Part shown: piece after piece, positions 1 through 6,430 of the stretch | How the letters are laid out: the number at the start of each line of letters is the position of its first letter | Numbering within the stretch: position 1 is the stretch's first letter | Assembly (NCBI GenBank): GCA_964555675.1 | Contig: CAZKTU010000128.1 | Location: forward strand, 1-17,925 | From: CAIWXH01 sp964555675 | GTDB taxonomy: Bacteria > Chloroflexota > Chloroflexia > Chloroflexales > Chloroflexaceae | DNA length: 17,925 bases | Direction of reading: 5' to 3' | The notes under the pieces: generated by a model | What the model was told of the DNA's origin: nothing | The model's input: only the letters and a program-made list of their open reading frames with translations | The model's database searches: none | Program-made: the position numbers and the translations under genes

Positions 1-31
1 TGGGTGCGCCCTTACCGGTGGCGGCTACCTG

Positions 32-75
32 TCATCCTTTGTCCTTCATCCTTCATCCTTCATCCTTCATCCTTT
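32..75. repeat. Heptanucleotide tandem repeat TTCATCC, four perfect copies, upstream of the LysE-type gene
   Basis: Four uninterrupted copies of the 7-mer TTCATCC occupy 45-72, preceded by a degenerate unit (32-44) and followed by TTTCC. The pentamer TCCTT recurs six times (starting at 35, 42, 49, 56, 63 and 70). The array ends two bases before the Shine-Dalgarno of the gene at 91. The same unit, in TTCATCC/CTCATCC form, recurs at 11433-11460. Heptanucleotide tandem repeats between genes are well known in filamentous cyanobacteria (STRR elements); kinship with those is not implied. Confidence 0.9.
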
Positions 76-77
76 CC

Positions 78-85
78 AAGGAGGT
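78..85 (+). promoter_or_regulatory. Strong ribosome binding site that fixes a TTG start
   Basis: AAGGAGGT at 78-85 is a near-perfect anti-16S match, five bases before TTG at 91. No ATG lies in a comparable position, so this site decides for the TTG start. Its AAGGA (78-82) is complementary to the adjacent TCCTT (70-74) with a 3-base gap, so a small hairpin could mask it. Confidence 0.85.
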
Positions 86-90
86 AGCAG

Positions 91-711
91 TTGGACCCTA
101 GTCTTTTCGTGCGGGGGGCCCTGATCGGCCTGGCGATCGCCGCCCCAGTCGGGCCAATCGGGGTGCTCTGTATCAGGCGGACTCTGGCGGACGGCCAGCT
201 GACGGGCTTTGTCTCGGGGCTGGGCGCGGCCACGGCCGACCTGATCTACGGCAGCATCGCCGTCCTCGGGCTGACCGCCCTGGCCGATCTGCTGGTGGGG
301 GTGAGCTTCTGGGCGCGCCTGGTCGGCGGGCTCTTCCTCTGCTACCTGGGCGTGCGCACCCTGCGCGAGCGGCCCGCCGAGCGCCCCGCCGAGGCCACGG
401 CCCGCGGCCTGCTCGGCGCCTACGGCTCGACTCTGGTGCTGACCATCACCAACCCGGCTACCATCATCGCCTTCGCCGCCGTCTTCGCCGCCCTTGGGGC
501 GGGCGCGGCCGCCCAGGGCTACGCCGAGGGCATGCTGCTCGTGGCCGGGGTCTTCACCGGCTCCGCCCTCTGGTGGCTCATCCTGAGCGGACTCACCGGC
601 CTGCTGCGCGCGCGGGTGACCCCCAGGGCTCTGCGCATCGTCAACATCGTCGCGGGGCTGATCATCCTGGGCTTCGGGGTGGCGGCCCTCGCCTCGCTGC
701 TGCTCGGCTGA
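91..711 (+). CDS. LysE/RhtB-family amino-acid exporter-like membrane protein
   Basis: A 206-residue, strongly hydrophobic protein with about six membrane segments, the normal size and topology for the LysE/RhtB translocator family, which exports amino acids or related small metabolites across the cytoplasmic membrane. Family hallmarks are the PVGP motif (residues 19-22) in the first helix, a conserved SGLGAA..AD stretch at about 42-50, and a TNPATI segment near residue 138. The start is TTG, chosen because of the AAGGAGGT directly before it. The gene converges on the tetR-like gene, with 16 bp between the two stop codons and no obvious terminator there. It may belong to an upstream operon outside the window. 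The substrate cannot be told from sequence. Confidence 0.9.
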   Translation: MDPSLFVRGALIGLAIAAPVGPIGVLCIRRTLADGQLTGFVSGLGAATADLIYGSIAVLGLTALADLLVGVSFWARLVGGLFLCYLGVRTLRERPAERPAEATARGLLGAYGSTLVLTITNPATIIAFAAVFAALGAGAAAQGYAEGMLLVAGVFTGSALWWLILSGLTGLLRARVTPRALRIVNIVAGLIILGFGVAALASLLLG

Positions 712-727
712 AGCGGGGCCGCCGCGC

Positions 728-1336
728 CTATGGGCTGAGCTGGCGTGGCGCTAGCCCACGCCTGAACACCTCGACCACGGCATCGGCGTGCCGATCGGGG
801 TCGAGCTCGCCGCTCACGCTCAGCCGGCCGATGCACGGCGAGATATTGAGCGCGTTGAAGATGCGCACGACGCTCGCGACGTCGAGGGTGGGGTCGATCT
901 CGCCGGCGGCCATAGCGGCGCCGATGGTCGCCACTATGCGCTCGTCGACCTCGCAGAGGTAGGCCCGCGAGGTGGGGTGGCGCTCGAGGATGTCGACGAT
1001 CTCCGGCATCCAGAGCTGCATGGCGCTGGTGCGATGGCTGACCTGCAGGCGCACGCTGGCGTGCAGGAAACGCAGCAGCCGCTCGAGGGGGGAGGCCTCG
1101 CCCCCCGCCTCGATATGGGCGAAGACCCGCTCCATCAGCTGTAGCGCCATGGCTGCGACGAGATCCTCTTTGGTGGGGAACTGGCTATAGAGGGTGGGCT
1201 TCGAGACACCCACCCTGGCGGCCAGGTCCTCCATCGACATCGCGGCGTAGCCACGCTCGGCCATGAGCTGGTGGGTCGCCTCGAGGATCTCGTCGCGGAG
1301 GAGCGCCTTCCGGCGCTCGCGGAGAGAGGTTGCCAT
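728..1336 (-). CDS. TetR/AcrR-family transcriptional regulator
   Basis: A 202-residue protein with the usual TetR layout. Residues 11-57 form the DNA-binding domain, with helix-turn-helix at about 35-54 (MEDLAARVGVSKPTLYSQF) followed by the typical TKEDL. The C-terminal two thirds is a variable, mostly helical ligand and dimer domain. ATG at 1336 is preceded by AGGACC about 6-8 bases upstream. It lies 12 bp behind the membrane-fusion gene on the same strand, so it is probably the last gene of the efflux operon, an arrangement common for local repressors of RND pumps. The natural target would be the palindrome at 6270-6287 in front of the transporter gene. Ligand unknown; the regulatory link is inferred from position only. 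Confidence 0.93.
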   Translation of the reverse strand: MATSLRERRKALLRDEILEATHQLMAERGYAAMSMEDLAARVGVSKPTLYSQFPTKEDLVAAMALQLMERVFAHIEAGGEASPLERLLRFLHASVRLQVSHRTSAMQLWMPEIVDILERHPTSRAYLCEVDERIVATIGAAMAAGEIDPTLDVASVVRIFNALNISPCIGRLSVSGELDPDRHADAVVEVFRRGLAPRQLSP

Positions 1337-1348
1337 CGTTGGTCCTAG

Positions 1349-2920
1349 CTAACCCTCGACCTGGATCGCCACCCTGGCGCTCATCCCGGCCCGTAGCTCC
1401 TCCTGCTGCTCCAGGGTGATCCGCACCGCGAAGGTGCGTACGTTCCCGACCGCGGTGGCCGTGGGGGCGATGAACGAGACCGTGCCGGCGAAGGTCTTGC
1501 CCGGGATGGCGTCGACCGTCACCACTGCGGGCATGCCCTCGCGCACGCGGGCCACGTCGGTGTCGCTGACGTTGACCTCGACCCGCAGCTCGCTCACGTC
1601 GACAATCTGCACGGCGGGCAGCTGACTGGCGCCGCCCGCGATATCGCCGATGTCGACGTTCACCTGCGAGACGACCCCCGCGAACGGCGCCTTCATGGTG
1701 CCCTTGGCCAGGTTGAGGCGGGCCGACTCGACCCCTGCCTTCGCCGCCTCGACCTGGGCCAGGGCTTGGGCCAGGGCCGAGTTGCTCGCGCCGGCGACGA
1801 TCCGCTCGAGGTTGGCCTGGGCCCCGGCCACCCCGGCCTCGGCGGCCTGGACCACACCGGCCCGCTGATCGCCCTTGAGCTTGTCGAGGGTCGCCCTGGC
1901 CTGGGCCACCTGGGCGTCCACGGCCGAGCGCTGGTCGGCCGTCGCCCCGTCGAGCACCTTCTGCAGGTTGGCCTCGGCGGCGCGCAGCTGAGCCTCGGCG
2001 GCAGAGACCCCGTCGCGCTCGTTCTGGGTGGCCTGCTCGACCCCGAGGCGGGCCTGGTTCAGACGGGCCTCGGCGTTCTCGACCTGGCGCAAGAGCTGAT
2101 CCTCGGCCTCGCGGGCCGCCGCGGGCAGGTCGATGTCGAACTTGTCGAGCTTCCGCTCGGTGTTATGGTTCTGCCAGTAGAGGTCCGAGTAGGCCTTCTG
2201 GGCGTCGCGCAGGGCGTTGGCGGCCACCTCGACCTGCAGCTCGGCGTTGGACTTGGCCGCCGAGAGGTTGGTGCGCTGGATCTCGAGATTGGCGCGGGCC
2301 TGAGTCACGGCCGACTGAACCTGCTGCAGGTCGGTGGCCTTCGGGCCGGCGGCGATCTCGGCCTGGCGCGCCAGGGCCGAAGCCAGGGCCGCCTCGGCAG
2401 CGGCGATGTCCTGGTCGGTCACGCTGCCGCGGGCCTGGCGCAGGGCGCCCTGAGCCTGGGCCACCTGGGCGCGGGCTGCCGCCAGCTCCTCGGGGGTGGC
2501 ACCCTCCTCCAGGCGCGCGTAGCCGGCCTCGGCCTGGGCCAGGTTGGCCTCGGCCTGCCGCACGGCCAGCTCGAGCTCGGCCGTGTCGAGGCTAGCCAGC
2601 TCCTGGCCCTCCTGGACGACGTCGCCCTCCTCAACCATGATCTCGGCCACGGTGCCGGGGACGCGGAAGCTCAGCTCGGCGCTGCGGCGGGCCGCGATCT
2701 CGCCCGATGCGGTGACGCCCAGGTCGATCAAGGGCGCCGCCGTAGGAGCCGCCACGGAGCCCGAGGTGGCCCCCGCCGAGGCGGCGCCCGCCGGCGCGCT
2801 GGTGGGGAGTGTCATGGTCGGCGCGGCGGTGCTCTCGGTCGCGGGCTGCTGCTGGGCCGTGGCCGCGCAGCCGCTCAGGGCGGCGGCGAGCAGCACGGCG
2901 ACAATCATCTTCTGACGCAC
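1349..2920 (-). CDS. RND efflux membrane-fusion protein (HlyD/AcrA family), predicted lipoprotein with a very long coiled coil
   Basis: A 523-residue periplasmic-adaptor-type subunit. The start is GTG at 2920, with AGGAG at 2927-2931 six bases before it; a longer in-frame extension reads through the end of the transporter gene and is rejected. The N-terminus is a lipoprotein signal with lipobox LSGC (Cys18), so the mature protein would be lipid-anchored outside the cytoplasmic membrane. A biotinyl/lipoyl half-motif (about 77-120) is followed by about 280 residues of Ala/Gln/Glu-rich coiled coil with recurring EGATPEE / DGATADQ-type turns, then the second lipoyl half (about 408-430), a beta-barrel and the membrane-proximal domain. 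It is longer than AcrA (about 400 aa). It lies 41 bp after the RND gene in the same operon. Family assignment is firm; substrate unknown. Confidence 0.94.
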   Translation of the reverse strand: MRQKMIVAVLLAAALSGCAATAQQQPATESTAAPTMTLPTSAPAGAASAGATSGSVAAPTAAPLIDLGVTASGEIAARRSAELSFRVPGTVAEIMVEEGDVVQEGQELASLDTAELELAVRQAEANLAQAEAGYARLEEGATPEELAAARAQVAQAQGALRQARGSVTDQDIAAAEAALASALARQAEIAAGPKATDLQQVQSAVTQARANLEIQRTNLSAAKSNAELQVEVAANALRDAQKAYSDLYWQNHNTERKLDKFDIDLPAAAREAEDQLLRQVENAEARLNQARLGVEQATQNERDGVSAAEAQLRAAEANLQKVLDGATADQRSAVDAQVAQARATLDKLKGDQRAGVVQAAEAGVAGAQANLERIVAGASNSALAQALAQVEAAKAGVESARLNLAKGTMKAPFAGVVSQVNVDIGDIAGGASQLPAVQIVDVSELRVEVNVSDTDVARVREGMPAVVTVDAIPGKTFAGTVSFIAPTATAVGNVRTFAVRITLEQQEELRAGMSARVAIQVEG

Positions 2921-2926
2921 AGTATG

Positions 2927-2931
2927 CTCCT
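2927..2931 (-). promoter_or_regulatory. Ribosome binding site deciding the GTG start of the membrane-fusion gene
   Basis: On the minus strand AGGAG lies six bases before GTG at 2920. An internal ATG four codons later is too far from this site, and the upstream in-frame ATG at 3064 lies inside the RND coding region. Confidence 0.7.
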
Positions 2932-2961
2932 GAATCTTAGTACGCTCGTTGTCGTGTAGTC

Positions 2962-5900
2962 CTAATCGCCGGTCTGCTCGGAGGCCTTGGTCGCGACGGC
3001 GGGGGGCGGGGGCAGCGGGTCGGCCTCGGGCGTCGCGGCCGCAGGTGCGCGCCGCCTCACCCAAGCCGCAAAGCGCGTCGTGAGCGAGTCAAGCAGGCTA
3101 TACACCGTCGGCACCACCAGCAGGGTGAGCACCGTCGAGGTGATCATGCCGCCGATGATCACCCAGGCCAGGCCGCGCCGGAACTCGCTGCCCTCGCCGC
3201 TGCCGAAGACGTGGATGCCCAGGGCCGTAGGCAGCGCGCCCGCGATCAGGGCCAGCGAGGTCATCAGGATCGGCCTGAGCCTGATCGCGCCCGCCAGGCG
3301 CAGGGCCTCGTGCTTGTGCAGGCCCAGGCCCCGTAGACGGTTAGTGAAGTCGACCAGCAGGATCGAGTTCTTCACCACTAGGCCCAGGAGCATGATCAGA
3401 CCGATCATGCCGGTGATGTCGAGGTCGATCCCGACGATGCGCAGGGCCAGGAAGGCCCCGATGAAGCTGAAGGGCATCGCCATCATGATCACCAGCGGCT
3501 GGGTGAACGAGCCGAACTGCGAGGCCAGCACCATGTAGACGAAGAGCACCGAGAGGCCCATCGCCAGGATCAGCGAGCCGAAACCCTCGCTGGTCTGCTG
3601 GAGCGTGCCCACGTAGGTGACCACCACGTCGTCGGGGATGCCCAGGGCCTCGATGCGCGGCTGGATCTCGTTCTGCACGTCGGTGAGGTTGCGGCCCTCG
3701 AGGTTCGCGCCGATCAGGATCTGGTTCAGGCGGTCGAAGCGCCTGATCGTCACCGGGCTGCTGGCCACCTCGACCGTGCCCAGCGAGCTCAGCGGCACGC
3801 TACCCGAGCGAGTGGGGATGCTGATCGCGCCCAGTGACTCGACGCCGCTGCGGTCGCTCTCTTCGAGGCGCACCACCACGTCGGTGTCGACGCCGTTCTG
3901 GCGCAGCACCGTCGCCCGGTCGCCGTTGATCAGGGCCCGCACCGAGCTGGCGATGTCGTCGTTAGTCACGCCCAGCTCGCCGATGCGGCCCGGGTCGGCG
4001 ATAAAACGCAGCTCGGGCTTGCCGGTCTGGAAGTTGGTGTCGATATCGACCAGACCCTCGACCTGGCTCAGCTCGCCCTTGACCGCCTCGACCACGGGGC
4101 CTAGCTCGCTCAGGGGGCGCGTCGACTGCAGGCTGACCTGCAGCTGCCGCCCGGCCACGCCGGTGCTGGTCTGCTGGAAGCTCGGCAGGGCGAACGAGAG
4201 GCGCGGCAAGAAGCCCAGCTGGCCGCGCAGCCGCTCCTGGGTCTCGAGCGTCGGGCTCTTGCCCACCAGCTTGACGAAGAACTCCGAGCGCTCGGGGTTG
4301 CCGGTGAAGCCCACCGTCGAGATCACCGTCTCGACCGCCGGGTCGGCCAGCAGCACCGCCTCGGCCTGGGCCGCCAGGCGATCATTCGCCTCGAGGGTCG
4401 TTCCAGGCGGCGACTCGAAGCCCATCACGAACTGGTGGTTGTCCTGCTCGGGGAAGAAGCTGAACTTGAGGCCGCCGGCCACGACCAGGCTCAGCAAGAG
4501 CACAACAATCGCGATGATGACCACGATCGCCCGGTTGCGAAGGCTGCGCAGGGTCCAGGCCAGCAGGTTGCCGTAGGCCGTGCCCAGCCGGCCCGGGTCC
4601 TCCTGGGCCTCGTGGACCAGCGAGGCGTCGCGGTCGGCGTGCTCGCCCTCGACCTGGTCGAGATGCAGGTCGGGCACCGCGTCGTGGTGGGGGCCCTTCT
4701 CGGCCTTCGGCTTCATCTTCACGTTCGGGAAGACGTTGGCCGACATCATCGGGGCCAGGGTGAAGGCCTCGACCAGCGAGAGCAGGATGGCCACGGCGAC
4801 GATCAGGCCGAACGACTTGAAGACGATCCCGGCCGTGCCCTCGGCGAAGGTGACGGGCACGAACACCGCCACGATCGTGAAGGTCATCGCCAGCACCGAG
4901 AGGCCTACCTCCCAGGTGCCCTTGGAGGAGGCCACGCGGGCGCTCTCGCCGCGCTCGATGTGGCGGAAGATGTTCTCGCGCACTACGATCGCGTCGTCGA
5001 TCACCAGGCCGACGCATAACGAGAGGGCCAGCAGCGAGATCAGGTTGATCGTGAGCCCGAAGAACGGCATGAAGATGAAGGTGCCGATCAGGATCACGGG
5101 CAGGCCGATCATGGTGATGATCGTGCTGCGCAGGTTACGGAAGAAGAGCCAGACCACGACGAAGGCCGCGATCGCCGCGAAGATCAGCTCCTCGATCGAG
5201 GAGGTCACCGACGAGCGCACCGAGGTCGAGTCGTCGCGCGGAATGCTGTAGGCCAGGTCGGGTCGGTCGGCGAAGATCTCGCCCAGGGTCGCGCGCACCG
5301 TGTCGGCCACCGAGACCGTGTTGGTGCCCGACTGCTTGCGCACGTCGAGGATGACGGCGTCGTTCGAGTCGAGGCGCGAGATGCTGGTCGACTCGGCGAC
5401 CCCGTCCTCGACCCTGGCGACGTCGCCGACCCGGTACGAGGTGCCCGTGATCTGGATCTTGGCGATGTCCTCGGGGGTCTGCAGCAGCGAGGGCGCCCGC
5501 AGGCTGATCGACTGGTCGCCCTGGTTGATCGAACCAAGGCCGAGGTTGGCGTTGGCCTGGCGCAGCGAGTTGCTGATCTGCACCGGCAGGATGCCGTAGG
5601 CCTGGAGCTTCTGCAGATCCATCAGCACGTTGATCTGACGGGTCTGGCCGCCGCTCACCGTGACCGAGCCGACGCCCTGGGCCCGCTGCAGCAGCGGGAC
5701 GATCTCTTCGTCGAGGATGCGCCGCAGCTCGAGGGGCGACTGGCCCGCCTGGGCCGCGACGGCGATCTGCATGATCGGCGCCTGGTTGGGGTCGAAACGC
5801 TGGAAGACCGGCTGGCGCACATCGCGCGGCAGCGCCGGAATGACGGCGTTGACCTTCTCGCGGACGTTCTGGTCGATCTGGTTGATGTCAGATCCGGCCT

Positions 5901-6225
5901 GGAACTGGAGGATAATGACCGCGATGCCCTCGCTGGCCGTAGAGGTGATATCCTCGAGGCCGGCCAGGGTGTTGACCGCCTCCTCGATCGGCTCGACCAC
6001 CTGGTCGGCCACGCTCTCCGGGCCGGCGCCCGGGTAGGCTACGCTGACGGCCATGACCGGAACGTCGATGTCGGGAAGCAGGTTGACCGGCGTGCTGCGG
6101 AAGGCGAGAATGCCGAACGTGATGATCGCCAGCATCACCATGGTGATGAAGACCGGCTGGCGGATCGACATGTCCGAGATCCAGAGGCCGTTCAGCTGCT
6201 CTTTGGGGCGCCTGGGTGTTGCCAT
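2962..6225 (-). CDS. RND-family multidrug efflux transporter (AcrB/MexB-like, HAE1-type)
   Basis: A 1087-residue inner-membrane proton/drug antiporter with the standard twofold RND plan: N-terminal helix (IRQPVFITMVM), large extracytoplasmic porter loop, helices 2-6, cytoplasmic linker, then the second half. The proton-relay residues are present: paired Asp410-Asp411 in TM4 (GLVIDDAIV) and Lys952 in TM10 (GLVVKNSILL). The TM6-TM7 cytoplasmic loop is long and His/Asp/Glu-rich (about 502-545). The ATG at 6225 is chosen because AGGAGG lies five bases upstream (6231-6236); an in-frame extension to 6351 crosses the promoter region. The adaptor gene follows 41 bp downstream and a TetR gene after that. 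No TolC-like outer-membrane channel gene is present. Substrate not predictable. Confidence 0.97.
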   Translation of the reverse strand: MATPRRPKEQLNGLWISDMSIRQPVFITMVMLAIITFGILAFRSTPVNLLPDIDVPVMAVSVAYPGAGPESVADQVVEPIEEAVNTLAGLEDITSTASEGIAVIILQFQAGSDINQIDQNVREKVNAVIPALPRDVRQPVFQRFDPNQAPIMQIAVAAQAGQSPLELRRILDEEIVPLLQRAQGVGSVTVSGGQTRQINVLMDLQKLQAYGILPVQISNSLRQANANLGLGSINQGDQSISLRAPSLLQTPEDIAKIQITGTSYRVGDVARVEDGVAESTSISRLDSNDAVILDVRKQSGTNTVSVADTVRATLGEIFADRPDLAYSIPRDDSTSVRSSVTSSIEELIFAAIAAFVVVWLFFRNLRSTIITMIGLPVILIGTFIFMPFFGLTINLISLLALSLCVGLVIDDAIVVRENIFRHIERGESARVASSKGTWEVGLSVLAMTFTIVAVFVPVTFAEGTAGIVFKSFGLIVAVAILLSLVEAFTLAPMMSANVFPNVKMKPKAEKGPHHDAVPDLHLDQVEGEHADRDASLVHEAQEDPGRLGTAYGNLLAWTLRSLRNRAIVVIIAIVVLLLSLVVAGGLKFSFFPEQDNHQFVMGFESPPGTTLEANDRLAAQAEAVLLADPAVETVISTVGFTGNPERSEFFVKLVGKSPTLETQERLRGQLGFLPRLSFALPSFQQTSTGVAGRQLQVSLQSTRPLSELGPVVEAVKGELSQVEGLVDIDTNFQTGKPELRFIADPGRIGELGVTNDDIASSVRALINGDRATVLRQNGVDTDVVVRLEESDRSGVESLGAISIPTRSGSVPLSSLGTVEVASSPVTIRRFDRLNQILIGANLEGRNLTDVQNEIQPRIEALGIPDDVVVTYVGTLQQTSEGFGSLILAMGLSVLFVYMVLASQFGSFTQPLVIMMAMPFSFIGAFLALRIVGIDLDITGMIGLIMLLGLVVKNSILLVDFTNRLRGLGLHKHEALRLAGAIRLRPILMTSLALIAGALPTALGIHVFGSGEGSEFRRGLAWVIIGGMITSTVLTLLVVPTVYSLLDSLTTRFAAWVRRRAPAAATPEADPLPPPPAVATKASEQTGD

Positions 6226-6258
6226 CGCGTCCTCCTGAGGCGCGTGCACAGTGATTGC

Positions 6259-6264
6259 ACTATA
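6259..6264 (-). promoter_or_regulatory. Candidate -10 box (TATAGT) proximal to the RND operon
   Basis: Minus-strand TATAGT, with TTTACG (6281-6286, 4 of 6 to the -35 consensus) 16 bases upstream. The -35 overlaps the palindrome at 6270-6287. This is one of two candidate promoters for the efflux operon; position and motif only. Confidence 0.4.
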
Positions 6265-6269
6265 GTTGT

Positions 6270-6287
6270 CTTTACTGTCGCGTAAAG
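6270..6287. promoter_or_regulatory. Palindrome CTTTAC-N6-GTAAAG, candidate TetR operator
   Basis: A perfect 6-bp inverted repeat with a 6-bp centre lies between the RND gene and menE, overlapping the -35 of the proximal RND promoter candidate. Size and placement fit TetR-family operators, and a TetR gene ends the same operon. A second, shorter inverted repeat (GTGCA-N7-TGCAC, 6244-6260) lies nearer the RND start. Confidence 0.45.
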
Positions 6288-6307
6288 TCTTTGAACGCAC
6301 AGGTTTT

Positions 6308-6316
6308 ATTATAACA
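6308..6316 (-). promoter_or_regulatory. Extended -10 promoter (TGTTATAAT) toward the RND operon
   Basis: On the minus strand TGT followed by a perfect TATAAT at 6313-6308, in AT-rich surroundings rare in this window. It is about 85 bp before the RND start codon, so transcripts would include the palindrome at 6270-6287 in their leader. No good -35 was seen, which extended -10 promoters can tolerate. Confidence 0.55.
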
Positions 6317-6381
6317 CCGAAAGCCTTCGCGGTCTCGGCCTTACGACCCATAGCCGTTCGTCAGAATCGACAGCTTTGGCC

Positions 6382-6390
6382 TGCTATAAT
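6382..6390 (+). promoter_or_regulatory. Extended -10 promoter (TGCTATAAT) of menE
   Basis: TGC followed by a perfect TATAAT at 6385-6390, 40 bp before the menE ATG. No clear -35 at standard spacing; TCGACA at 6367-6372 is too close. Predicted transcription start is near 6397. AGGAG (6414-6418) precedes ATG 6431 by 12 bases, a rather long spacing. Confidence 0.65.
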
Positions 6391-6430
6391 CTGTGCAGCG
6401 CAACGCCGCCCATAGGAGACCCGGACGCCG

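Noticed and set aside
1766..2959. 397-codon open frame on the plus strand across the membrane-fusion gene
   Set aside because: It is the antisense of a strongly supported HlyD-family gene. Its Gly/Leu/Gln-rich protein mirrors the repetitive Ala/Gln codons of the coiled coil and matches no family I recognise.
6226..6351. N-terminal extension of the RND transporter to an ATG at 6351
   Set aside because: It would translate the promoter region with its AT-rich -10 boxes; AGGAGG directly precedes the ATG at 6225, and conserved RND sequence starts just after it.
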